A stretch of 16,627 nucleotides of DNA from JBDHZK01 sp039811865 (GTDB lineage Bacteria; Actinomycetota; Actinomycetes; Propionibacteriales; Propionibacteriaceae). The notes beneath the pieces are model-generated. The model saw only the letters and a list, made by a program, of their open reading frames with translations, had not been told where the DNA came from and did not search any database. This document shows, piece after piece, positions 6,498-13,960 of this stretch. The position numbers and the translations under genes are program-made. The DNA lies in assembly GCA_039811865.1 (NCBI GenBank), contig JBDHZK010000058.1:1-16627 (forward strand). The letters run 5' to 3'. Every line of letters starts with the position of its first letter. The stretch's first letter is position 1.

Positions 6498-7288
6498 ACG
6501 GCTTCCAGGAATTGTTTGGGTACCCGATCGCCGCTGCCACTATGGACGAAGCGGTTGGGTTGTGTAAGCGCGCCATCGAGGATCGTCGGCCGCTGCAGAT
6601 CGGCGTGGTCAATGCGGCGAAGATCGTGAACGCCGAGGATGACCCGGCACTGCGCACCGCGTTGGACAGCTGCGACGTGATCTTGGCCGATGGCCAGTCG
6701 GTCGTCTGGGCGAGCAGACTGCTCGGCCGGCCGTTGCCGGAGCGGATCACGGGCATCGATTTGTTCACCAACCTGCTCGCCTACGCGAGCCAGGAGGGTC
6801 GTTCGGTCTTCCTTCTCGGAGCCACCGACGAGGTGCAGCGACTGATGCGGGAGAAGATCGCCAATGATTATCCGAACGCCCACATCGTGGGCAGCCGGAA
6901 CGGCTACTTCTCCGACTTGGAGGCATCGGACATCGCCGACGAGATCGCTGCGGCGCAACCGGACATGCTCTTCTTGGGCATGACCTCGCCGAAGAAGGAG
7001 ATCTTCATGGATCGCTTCGGCGAAAGGATGGGCGTGCCGGTAGTTCACGGTGTCGGCGGGTCGTTCGACATCTTGGCCGGCATCACCAAGCGCGCACCCC
7101 AGGGCTGGCAGAAGGCCGGCATGGAGTGGGCTTACCGAGTCGTCCAAGAACCCGGACGAATGTGGAAGCGCTATTTGCGCACGAACTTCTTGTTCGTGTT
7201 CTTGCTGATGCGCGAGTTCGCCCGGCCGACAGCACGTCATCTCGAATTGATGCCCGCGGCGCCGAGGGCCATTGAGGCGGTTCGGTGA
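6494..7288 (+). CDS. wecG: WecG/TagA/CpsF family glycosyltransferase (GT26), probable ManNAcA transferase
   Basis: This 264-residue GT26 enzyme would transfer an N-acetylmannosamine-type sugar to a polyprenyl-diphosphate-linked acceptor at the inner face of the membrane. Motifs are VVNAAKIVNAEDDP (38-51), ILADGQSVVWASR with the conserved D66, and ERITGIDLF (83-91). GYFSD (137-141), GMTSPKKEIFMDRF and HGVGGSFDILAG follow. The loop reads SPKKE where many members have a Gln before the Glu. The C-terminal NFLFVFLLMREF is hydrophobic and may help membrane attachment. The TTG at 6494 was chosen for AAGGGGGG 6 nt upstream and for overlap with the preceding stop. It overlaps the dehydrogenase gene by GTGA. 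The neighbouring wecC- and wecB-like genes make UDP-ManNAcA the likely donor (inference). Confidence 0.88.
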   Translation: MNGFQELFGYPIAAATMDEAVGLCKRAIEDRRPLQIGVVNAAKIVNAEDDPALRTALDSCDVILADGQSVVWASRLLGRPLPERITGIDLFTNLLAYASQEGRSVFLLGATDEVQRLMREKIANDYPNAHIVGSRNGYFSDLEASDIADEIAAAQPDMLFLGMTSPKKEIFMDRFGERMGVPVVHGVGGSFDILAGITKRAPQGWQKAGMEWAYRVVQEPGRMWKRYLRTNFLFVFLLMREFARPTARHLELMPAAPRAIEAVR

Positions 7289-8541
7289 GCGACGGCTACC
7301 AAGGCAGCATCGCCGTCGTCGGGTTGGGCTATATCGGCCTCCCGACGGCGGTGGTGCTCGCGTCTCATGGACGCCAGGTCATCGGTGTCGATGTCAACGT
7401 CAATACGGTGGCGATGGTCTCCCGCGGGGAGTTGCCCTTCGTGGAGCCGGATCTGGTCACGAGCCTGAGCGGCGTCGTCGCCCTGGGCAAGCTCACCGCG
7501 ACCACCGAGATGCCCGTCGCGGACGCCTACATCATCGCCGTGCCGACGCCGCTGAAGGACGATCACACGGCCGATCTGAGCTACGTCCGATCCGCCACCG
7601 AGCAGGTGGCTCCGAAGCTGCGTCCGGGCGCCCTGGTGGTGGTCGAGTCCACCTCGCCGCCGGGAACCACCGAGGCGGTCAGCCGCTGGATCGGTGAGTT
7701 GCGTCCCGACCTAAGGCTTCCGCACGACGGGCATCCGGCCCCGGATGTCAACGTGGCGCATTGCCCAGAGCGCGTCCTGCCCGGCCGGATCATGGTCGAA
7801 ATGGTGCTGAACGACCGGGTTATCGGCGGAGTGTCGGACGCCTGCGCCGAGCGTGCCGCCGAGATCTACCGGGTGTTCAGCCAGGGGCAGATCCTCTTGT
7901 GCGATGCCGCCAGCGCCGAGATGGCGAAGCTGGTGGAGAATAGTTACCGGGACGTCAATATCGCCTTTGCCAACGAGCTTTCTATGGTTTGCGACGCGCT
8001 CGGCCTCGATGTGTGGGAGGTTATTCGCATGGCCAATTGCCACCCGCGGGTAAATATCCTGCAGCCCGGTCCCGGTGTCGGTGGCCACTGCATCGCGGTG
8101 GATCCCTGGTTCATCGTCGGGGCGGCGCCGGAACAATCCGTCCTGATCCGGACGGCCCGCGAGGTCAACAACAGCAAGCCACATTATGTTGTCAATCAGA
8201 TCGTGCGGACGGCGCAGCGATTCCGCGAGCCGGTCATCGCCTGCCTGGGTTTGACCTTCAAGGCAAACGTCGACGATTTGCGGGAAAGCCCGGCCGTGGA
8301 GATCGTTGCCGAATTGGCGGCGCAACTGCCGGACGTACGGATCTTCGCGTGCGATCCCCTGGTGTCGGCCTTGCCCGACCAGTTGGCCGACATCCCCAAC
8401 CTTGAGTTCGGGCGAGCCAATGCCGTTATCCCGCTGGCCGACGTGGTTGTCCTGCTGGTGGATCACACCGCTTTCAAGAACTTGCCGAAGCGCATCCTCG
8501 AGGGGAAGGTCATTTACGACACCCGAGGCGCTTGGCGATAG
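7285..8541 (+). CDS. wecC: UDP-N-acetyl-D-mannosamine dehydrogenase (nucleotide-sugar dehydrogenase)
   Basis: This 418-residue enzyme would oxidise UDP-ManNAc to UDP-ManNAcA with two NAD+. The N-terminal Rossmann motif is VVGLGYIGLPTAVVLASHG (11-29). VPTPLKDDHTADLSY and ESTSPPGTT follow. The central domain has AEMAKLVENSYRDVNIAFAN (211-230), with the family Lys and Asn. The catalytic cysteine is C269 in GPGVGGHCIAVDPWF. The C-terminal domain has GLTFKANVDDLRESPA. The GTG at 7285 overlaps the wecG stop (GTGA), indicating translational coupling. Length and motifs fit WecC better than UDP-glucose dehydrogenase, and wecB and wecG next door support this. Two hairpins follow the stop. Confidence 0.92.
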   Translation: MSDGYQGSIAVVGLGYIGLPTAVVLASHGRQVIGVDVNVNTVAMVSRGELPFVEPDLVTSLSGVVALGKLTATTEMPVADAYIIAVPTPLKDDHTADLSYVRSATEQVAPKLRPGALVVVESTSPPGTTEAVSRWIGELRPDLRLPHDGHPAPDVNVAHCPERVLPGRIMVEMVLNDRVIGGVSDACAERAAEIYRVFSQGQILLCDAASAEMAKLVENSYRDVNIAFANELSMVCDALGLDVWEVIRMANCHPRVNILQPGPGVGGHCIAVDPWFIVGAAPEQSVLIRTAREVNNSKPHYVVNQIVRTAQRFREPVIACLGLTFKANVDDLRESPAVEIVAELAAQLPDVRIFACDPLVSALPDQLADIPNLEFGRANAVIPLADVVVLLVDHTAFKNLPKRILEGKVIYDTRGAWR

Positions 8542-8542
8542 G

Positions 8543-8561
8543 CGTCGCGCCCCCCGCGACG
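8543..8561. terminator. Hairpin 1 between convergent wecC and wecB
   Basis: A perfect 7-bp stem CGTCGCG/CGCGACG with a CCCCC loop begins directly after the wecC stop. It stands 3 bp before a larger hairpin. Confidence 0.55.
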
Positions 8562-8564
8562 GAA

Positions 8565-8595
8565 GTGGCCCCGGGAATCGTTCTCCCGGGGCCAC
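8565..8595. terminator. Bidirectional terminator between wecC and wecB
   Basis: A perfect 12-bp stem GTGGCCCCGGGA/TCCCGGGGCCAC with a 7-nt loop lies between two converging genes. It can serve both strands. There is no U-tract. Confidence 0.85.
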
Positions 8596-8622
8596 GGCAA
8601 CTAAGTGTCTACGTTGTCGGGC

Positions 8623-9774
8623 TCAACTCGTGAACTCCTCGGCCATCGGTCCAAGACCGAGGAAGTGCGCCATGGCGGTGACCGCCCGCCGCGCCGCCTG
8701 GCCGTCACCGTAGGGGTTTCTGGCCCGGGCCATGTTGTCGTAGTGGACGGGGTCGGTCAGCAGCCGGGAGACCTCCGCCACGATCCGGGAGGTGTCGGTG
8801 CCGACCAGCATCGCTGAGCCCGCCGCGACCGCCTCCGGCCGTTCGGTGGTCTCGCGCAGCACCAGGACTGGCTTGCCGAGGCTCGGCGCCTCCTCCTGTA
8901 CACCGCCGCTGTCGGTCAGGACGACGGTGGCCTGCTTCATGACCTGGCAGAAGTCCGCGTAGTCCAAGGCGTCGATGATCAAGACATTGGTTAGGCCGGA
9001 CAATGGCGGCCGCAACGCGTCCTGGACGATCGGGTTGGGGTGGGCGGGGACGACCACCCGCAGTCGAGGGAAGGTGCTCGCGAGCTCGGCGATCGCCGTC
9101 GCCGTGCGTCGCATGGCCTCGCCCCAAGACTCCCGGCGATGGCTGGTGACCAGCAGCAGCGGTCGTCCGGTGGTGGCGTTCAGGAATTGGCTGAGCTCCG
9201 CATGCTCGATGGTCCGAGGCGCGGCGGTGGTCGCCAGCAGCGCGTCGATCACGGTATTCCCGGTCACGACGATGGCGGAGGCTGCCACCGATTCGCGAAT
9301 CAGGTTGTCGCGGGCGACCGTCGTCGGCGCGAGGTGCAGGTCGGCCAATTGGGTGGTGAGGCGGCGATTCAGTTCCTCAGGGAATGGGTTGTACTTGGTG
9401 TCGGTGCGCAGCCCCGCCTCGAGGTGGGCCACCGAAATCTGGTGATAGAACGCCGCCAGTGCGCCGGCGAAGCAGGTCGTGGTGTCGCCCTGGACGCAGA
9501 CGGCCGCGGGCTCGACGGACCGCAGAATCGGCTCCAGACCGTTCAAGGTCTTGGTGGTAATCCCGGCCAGCGTTTGACCCTGGGTCATCATGTCGAGGTC
9601 GAAGTCTGGTTCGATCCCGAAGACCGAATTGACCTGGTCGAGGATTCTCCGGTGCTGGCCGGTGACCGCAACGACTGGGGTCAACTCAGGATGCTTGCGC
9701 ATCTCCAGAACGACCGGCGCCATCTTGATCGCCTCCGGGCGCGTCCCGTAGACGAACAGAACTGTCTTGCTCAT
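8623..9774 (-). CDS. wecB: UDP-N-acetylglucosamine 2-epimerase (non-hydrolysing)
   Basis: This 383-residue cytosolic enzyme converts UDP-GlcNAc to UDP-ManNAc, the substrate of the neighbouring dehydrogenase. Conserved blocks are YGTRPEAIKMAPVVLEM, CVQGDTTTCFAGALAAF, AHLEAGLRT, NPFPEELNRR, VTSHRRESWG, ALDYADFCQVMKQ, LTDSGGVQEEAPSLGKPVLV and RETTERPEAV. These cover the catalytic acidic residues and the active-site histidine of the GT-B-like epimerase fold. The ATG at 9774 has GGGGGG upstream. The start lies inside the end of the upstream wzz-like gene (89-nt overlap), so the two are probably translated from one mRNA. It converges on wecC across two hairpins, so pathway partners lie in different transcription units. 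Confidence 0.95.
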   Translation of the reverse strand: MSKTVLFVYGTRPEAIKMAPVVLEMRKHPELTPVVAVTGQHRRILDQVNSVFGIEPDFDLDMMTQGQTLAGITTKTLNGLEPILRSVEPAAVCVQGDTTTCFAGALAAFYHQISVAHLEAGLRTDTKYNPFPEELNRRLTTQLADLHLAPTTVARDNLIRESVAASAIVVTGNTVIDALLATTAAPRTIEHAELSQFLNATTGRPLLLVTSHRRESWGEAMRRTATAIAELASTFPRLRVVVPAHPNPIVQDALRPPLSGLTNVLIIDALDYADFCQVMKQATVVLTDSGGVQEEAPSLGKPVLVLRETTERPEAVAAGSAMLVGTDTSRIVAEVSRLLTDPVHYDNMARARNPYGDGQAARRAVTAMAHFLGLGPMAEEFTS

Positions 9775-10423
9775 CGCGACTGGTTCCCCCCAAGCCCGGA
9801 TATTGCCTTCGCCGAAGTCTGTCGAATATCGCGGCTGCGCTCAAAGAGAGCGCCACCCCGATTCCGACGACCCCGATCATGGCACGCGAGGGGCGTCCTT
9901 GAGCGAAGTGCACCTGGCTTGCCGTGCCTGAGACCTGCATGGTGACCCGCGCCGCCGGAATGACGCTTGTTTGCCGCTCGTCCAAGATCTGCTGGGTGCG
10001 CCCGATCAGCGTCGACATGCGCTCCCGGACCACCGCTTCGGTTGGGCCCGAAACTTGCAGAATCAAAGTCGCTTCAGTGAAGTTGTGCGCCCACTGGCCG
10101 CCGTAGTCCGGCTGTCGAGCCGACCAGCCGTCCAGGACCCCCTGGTCCACCAAGGTCACGTCAGGGGCGGTGGCCGGGGCATGATGGACGCCGGCGTTGA
10201 GCTCGCGTTCGATGACGCCGACAAAGGGGATGGCGTCGCCGCTGGTGGGAGCGAGGAGTCGGGTTTGGGGAGTTGCGGGCGAGAGAAACAGGACCTTGGT
10301 GCTGCTGGAGTACACGCCGGGCGCGCTGCGGAAGTTCCAACCGAGGAGGGCGGTTAGCAGGCAGCCGACCACGACAATCGGCCATCGGCGACGACATATG
10401 GCCGCCAGAGCCCAAATAGTCAT
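9686..10423 (-). CDS. Wzz-like chain-length/polysaccharide export protein (kinase-less)
   Basis: This 245-residue protein has the Wzz/polysaccharide co-polymerase layout: a cytoplasmic start with CRRRW, TM1 (about 14-32, WPIVVVGCLLTALLGW), an extracytoplasmic domain of about 150 residues, TM2 (181-201, AMIGVVGIGVALSLSAAAIF), then a basic juxtamembrane RLRRRQ. No Walker or tyrosine-rich kinase domain follows. Such proteins set glycan chain length or help export with the Wzy polymerase. The ATG at 10423 has GGGGGAG closely upstream. The last 29 residues are read from within the wecB start region in another frame and may have no conserved role. It is divergent from a second protein of the same layout, with 98 bp between the chosen starts. 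Confidence 0.75.
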   Translation of the reverse strand: MTIWALAAICRRRWPIVVVGCLLTALLGWNFRSAPGVYSSSTKVLFLSPATPQTRLLAPTSGDAIPFVGVIERELNAGVHHAPATAPDVTLVDQGVLDGWSARQPDYGGQWAHNFTEATLILQVSGPTEAVVRERMSTLIGRTQQILDERQTSVIPAARVTMQVSGTASQVHFAQGRPSRAMIGVVGIGVALSLSAAAIFDRLRRRQYPGLGGTSRDEQDSSVRLRDAPGGDQDGAGRSGDAQAS

Positions 10424-10521
10424 GTCTCCCCCGAGGATCGATATGCGCGACCCACGACTAGACTAGGCCAGATTCGTTGCACGACAACCGCAGTGATCGA
10501 CGGCCATACGGGGGAGAAGCC
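10424..10521. promoter_or_regulatory. Divergent promoter region between two Wzz-like genes
   Basis: This 98-bp gap must hold the start signals for both directions. A -10-like TAGACT lies at 10459-10464 on the plus strand without a clear -35. An upstream TTG at 10477 is in frame with the plus-strand gene. No clear operator was seen. Confidence 0.4.
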
Positions 10522-11397
10522 TTGAGGTTCACTGACACGTTGGCGGCCTTCAGACGGCGTTGGGTCATCGCCATCGTCGGTTTGCTGGCCACGGCCGGGC
10601 TCGGGTATGCGGCCTGGCAGATCGTTCCACCGACCTATGAGGTCAAGAGCTACCTGCTCTTGCTACCCCCCAAGTCAACGGTTACCGACAAGGGCAATCC
10701 CTACCTGCAGCTCGGTGGTCTGCAGCAAGCCGTGGACCTTCTGGGGGTCGCACTGTCGGATCAGGCGTCCCAGCAAGAGGTGGCCGAGCTGATCAGCAAG
10801 ACCGCCGAGTTCGAGGTCGCCGCGGACGGACGGACTTCAAGCCCGGTGCTGGTGGTCACCGCTCGGGACGACACCAAGGAATCGGCGCTCAGGGTCCGAG
10901 ATTGGGTCGTGGCCAAGGCCCCGGGACGCCTTCAGTCCCTGCAGACCTCGGTCGGGGTGGGCAAGAACAACCTGGTCACCATGACGATCCTCACGGCCGA
11001 TCGCGATCCGGAGGAAGTGGGTAAGACTCAGCTGCGTGCCTTGCTCGTCGCGGTGGCGGGTGGTCTTGCCCTCAGTGCGGCGACGGTTGCGATCGTGGAC
11101 GCCTGGTTACTGCGTCGAGCAGCTCGCCGGGCTACAGGGGCTGCGGCGGAGGCGACTGCCCCAACAGACCAGGACGCTCACCCCGGACAGCCTGACCCGC
11201 AAGTCGGGCCACCCTCGACCGAGGCCGGCGAGGACGATCCACTCGGGTTGACCGGGGACGATCCAGCGGTGCCCGGTGAGTTGGGACACCCCGAGCCGAG
11301 CGATGAGCGCGAGGCGGAGGCGTCCGCCGAAGATGAGCCCGAAAAAGAAGCGCAGGATCGGTCCGAGCCGCTACCTCAGGCCCAAGGTGTCGGTTAA
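10522..11397 (+). CDS. Wzz-like chain-length/polysaccharide export protein with long acidic tail
   Basis: This 291-residue protein has the layout of the divergent neighbour. It has a short N-terminus with FRRRW, TM1 (14-32), an extracytoplasmic domain including NPYLQLGGL (59-67), and TM2 (171-192) followed by LLRRAARR. A cytoplasmic tail of about 85 residues (208-291) is rich in Glu, Asp and Pro. There is no kinase domain. The role is probably chain-length control or assembly with the Wzy-like protein encoded next. The TTG at 10522 was chosen because GGGGGAG lies 5 nt upstream; a TTG at 10477 would add 15 residues. The tail-coding DNA overlaps the start of the polymerase gene in another frame. 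Confidence 0.75.
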   Translation: MRFTDTLAAFRRRWVIAIVGLLATAGLGYAAWQIVPPTYEVKSYLLLLPPKSTVTDKGNPYLQLGGLQQAVDLLGVALSDQASQQEVAELISKTAEFEVAADGRTSSPVLVVTARDDTKESALRVRDWVVAKAPGRLQSLQTSVGVGKNNLVTMTILTADRDPEEVGKTQLRALLVAVAGGLALSAATVAIVDAWLLRRAARRATGAAAEATAPTDQDAHPGQPDPQVGPPSTEAGEDDPLGLTGDDPAVPGELGHPEPSDEREAEASAEDEPEKEAQDRSEPLPQAQGVG

Positions 11398-12709
11398 GCG
11401 AGGCGCTCAGCGCACCCGATCCAGTGGGTCCTACTGGCTCATCGACGGGGTCACGGTCCTGACGCTGTTCTCGATCGTGCGGCTGATCCTGCCTTCACAG
11501 TTCGTGATCGGCGGGTTGGGCGGGGCCGGATCTCCGGCCGCACTCCTGGCGGTGGCTTGCCTTGGTTGGTGGGTTTGGGAGCGCTTGCACCGGACGCGGG
11601 AGTTCGTCTCCTCGCCGGTGGTCGGGTTTGCTGCGGTCTTCGGCATGGCTTTGATGGCGTCCTGGGTGGCGGGGGTGGCCCGGCCGATCAACGGGGAGGA
11701 GGGTTCTGTCCTCACGCTCGGCCTACTGGTCTCAGGGGGGTGGCTGGGGGTGCTGCTGGTTGCGCACGATGGGCCGCTGGACTCCGAGCGCCTGGCGGCG
11801 TTGCTAAACCGGTTGGCCGTCCTGGCGGGCCTGTTCGCGGCCTTCGGCCTGTTCCAGTTCGTCACTGGAGCCGTGTGGGTCGACCGTGTCTACATACCGG
11901 GGCTTTCGGCCCATCAGACCGTGTACGCCGCATCGGTTCGGGAGGGGTTCACCAGGCCCCCGGGGACGGCGATTCATCCCATCGAGTTCGGTGCGGTGTT
12001 GTGCATGCTGTTGCCCATCGCCATTTCTCGGGGCATGGGTCTGATCCTTCGACCGGGGACCGACTGGGGAGTTTTGCGCCGCTGGTGGCCGGCCGCCCTC
12101 GTGGCTTTGGCGGTCGTCCTATCGCTGTCTCGTTCGGCGCTGGTCGGCCTGGCCGTCGGTCTGATCGCGATCCTTCCTGCCCTGCGAGCGCGCCAGCGGA
12201 TCGGCGCCTTGGTCGCGATGGCGGGACTGGGTGCGATCGTCTTCTTGGTTGTGCCGGGGATGATCGGGTCGATCGCCGGGCTGTTCTCCGGCGCGCAAAA
12301 CGATCCGGGCATCGCCTCGCGGATCGACAGCTACGCGATCGCCGCCGACTACATCGCGCGAGCGCCGTGGTTCGGGCGGGGTATGTTCACCTTCTTGCCG
12401 AGGTACCGGATCTTCGACAATCAGTACCTGTTGTCGCTGGTGGAGATCGGATTCGTCGGAGTCGCCGCCCTGCTGGCCCTGATCCTCGCTGTGCTGTGGG
12501 CCGGGATCCGGACGCGCTCGGCTCGGTCGAGCGTCCTGCGTGGCGCAAGCGCGGCAACCTTGGCGGGCTCGCTGGTGGGGGGAGTCTCGCTCGCGCTGTT
12601 CGACGGCTTCGCCTTCCCGATGATGCCGGGGATCTGGTTCACCCTCTTGGGCCTCACCGGCGCCGCTTACCGGTTGTCGCGGGAGGAAGCCGCCACCACC
12701 TCGTCGTAG
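11333..12709 (+). CDS. O-antigen polymerase/ligase family membrane protein (Wzy/WaaL-like)
   Basis: This product of about 458 residues has roughly ten or more hydrophobic segments from YWLIDGVTVLTLFSIVRLIL onward. It would polymerise or ligate undecaprenyl-linked repeat units on the outer face of the membrane. The larger extracytoplasmic stretch with TRPPGTAIHPIEFG, the LSLSRSALVGL helix and the later region (SRIDSYAIAADYIARAPWFG, then GMFTF and FDNQYLLSLVEIGFVG) match the Wzy_C pattern. In that pattern a His and Arg residues are functionally important. The start is uncertain. ATG 11333 gives a very basic N-terminus (MSPKKKRR) and a 65-nt overlap with the preceding gene; ATG 11303 and GTG 11387 are alternatives, and none has a strong ribosome site. 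The end overlaps the convergent glycosyltransferase gene by 43 bp. Confidence 0.85.
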   Translation: MSPKKKRRIGPSRYLRPKVSVKRGAQRTRSSGSYWLIDGVTVLTLFSIVRLILPSQFVIGGLGGAGSPAALLAVACLGWWVWERLHRTREFVSSPVVGFAAVFGMALMASWVAGVARPINGEEGSVLTLGLLVSGGWLGVLLVAHDGPLDSERLAALLNRLAVLAGLFAAFGLFQFVTGAVWVDRVYIPGLSAHQTVYAASVREGFTRPPGTAIHPIEFGAVLCMLLPIAISRGMGLILRPGTDWGVLRRWWPAALVALAVVLSLSRSALVGLAVGLIAILPALRARQRIGALVAMAGLGAIVFLVVPGMIGSIAGLFSGAQNDPGIASRIDSYAIAADYIARAPWFGRGMFTFLPRYRIFDNQYLLSLVEIGFVGVAALLALILAVLWAGIRTRSARSSVLRGASAATLAGSLVGGVSLALFDGFAFPMMPGIWFTLLGLTGAAYRLSREEAATTSS

Positions 12710-13896
12710 AGCTCCATCGTCCGGTCGAGCTTGCTCGGCCACAGCCCGACCTTTGCCAGTCGGACACGAGCCGCCTCGCCCATGGCCTGACGACGTTCAG
12801 GGTCGAAAGCCAACTCTCTGATGGCGCCCGCAAGGGCACTCGCCAACTGTTCCGGCGATTCGGCCGGGAGGGCGATCGCGCAGCTTGCGTCGACGCTCGC
12901 CCCGGGCCCACCCCGGTCGCAGACGATCAGGGGGAGGCGGTTGCCCATCGCCTCGAAGACCACATTCCCGCCCGGCTCGCGGTAGCTCGGGAACACGAAG
13001 ATGTCGGCCTGCCGGTAGCAGTCCTGCACCGCCGGCTTCGGCTGGCGTCCGTGGAAGTGCACCCGGTGGCTCACGCCCAACTGGGCGGCCAGGGCCTTGC
13101 ACTCGGCGAGGTCGAATCCATCTCCGACGATGTCCACCCGAACCGGCAGGTCCGCCAGCTGGGGGAGTGCGGCGATGAGGTCTCTGGCACCCTTGGTCCG
13201 GATCACGCGGCCCACGAAGAGCAGGCGCAGCGGGTGTTCCTCGGTGGGGGCATGCGGCTTCGGTCGGGCTGGGACGTCCGGCAACTCCGGGAGCCCCGTC
13301 TCGCTGAGCACCTCTAGCCGTTTGATGCTGAGCCCCTTCAGCGCGTCCCGAACATAGTCGGCGATCCCGAGGACCAGGTCGGCGCGCTCATACGTCGCGC
13401 GCAGTGCGGGGTCCAGCCGTAACCGCAACGGGTCCAAGGCGCGCAATTTCAGATACCAGGGCCCGGTCTCTTGGTCGGAGAAACCCGGCGGAGACGCCAG
13501 GCTGCCCCCAACCGGGCCGATCACGTACGGGATGCCTGTTCCCCGCAAGGGGCTGGGGTAACGCATCGCCACCGGCACCACCTGGTGTCCTACGTCGAAC
13601 CGTTCCCCCCTGGCCAACGCCTCGCGGATCCACCGACGCGCCTTGCGCTCGAAAGCGAAATACCCGGGCTTGAGCAGGCTGTTGAACCGCTCCAGGCGAC
13701 CCAGACCCGCGGGTTCGAGCCATTCAACGACCCGAACCCCCGGCAACTGATCCGGGACCGGGGCGGCGCCCCGCTTGCGGTAGGTCAACACGGTCAACTC
13801 GCACCGACCCGCTAGGTGAGCAGCCCATTGAAAGGCAACCCAAGCCTCCCCTACATCCGTTGAGTCGATCGTTGGTGCGACCAGGAGTACTCGCAT
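12667..13896 (-). CDS. Glycosyltransferase family 4 protein
   Basis: This 409-residue GT-B enzyme adds a sugar from a nucleotide donor to the growing glycan at the cytoplasmic face. The N-terminal acceptor domain opens MRVLLVAPTIDSTDVGEAWV and includes IGPVGGSLASPPGF (126-139). The C-terminal donor domain includes LLFVGRVIRTKGARDLIAA (225-243) and VDIVGDG. The GT4 EX7E signature is E307-PGGNVVF-E315, followed by AMGNRLPLIV. Donor and acceptor cannot be told from the sequence. The ATG at 13896 lacks a Shine-Dalgarno but is 7 nt after a TACCGT box, suggesting leaderless expression. It diverges from the GT2 gene and converges on the polymerase gene. Confidence 0.92.
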   Translation of the reverse strand: MRVLLVAPTIDSTDVGEAWVAFQWAAHLAGRCELTVLTYRKRGAAPVPDQLPGVRVVEWLEPAGLGRLERFNSLLKPGYFAFERKARRWIREALARGERFDVGHQVVPVAMRYPSPLRGTGIPYVIGPVGGSLASPPGFSDQETGPWYLKLRALDPLRLRLDPALRATYERADLVLGIADYVRDALKGLSIKRLEVLSETGLPELPDVPARPKPHAPTEEHPLRLLFVGRVIRTKGARDLIAALPQLADLPVRVDIVGDGFDLAECKALAAQLGVSHRVHFHGRQPKPAVQDCYRQADIFVFPSYREPGGNVVFEAMGNRLPLIVCDRGGPGASVDASCAIALPAESPEQLASALAGAIRELAFDPERRQAMGEAARVRLAKVGLWPSKLDRTMELYDEVVAASSRDNR

Positions 13897-13960
13897 TTCT
13901 CAGACGGTAGCCGACTTGCGTCCTGCCCAACGATCCGCCGGGGCAACTAGGCTTCGTCTC
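13897..13960. promoter_or_regulatory. Compact divergent promoter for GT4 and GT2 genes
   Basis: The 64-bp gap holds a -10-like TACCGT for the minus strand (13909-13904), 7 nt before the GT4 ATG. It also holds TAGGCT for the plus strand (13948-13953), 7 nt before the GT2 GTG. Neither gene has a Shine-Dalgarno, so both look leaderless. Convincing -35 boxes were not found. Confidence 0.45.

Noticed and set aside
11557..13317. Plus-strand open frame of 586 codons across the polymerase and GT4 genes.
   Set aside because: It spans two real genes in the wrong frame and strand, with Arg/Gly/Pro-rich sequence and no recognisable domain.
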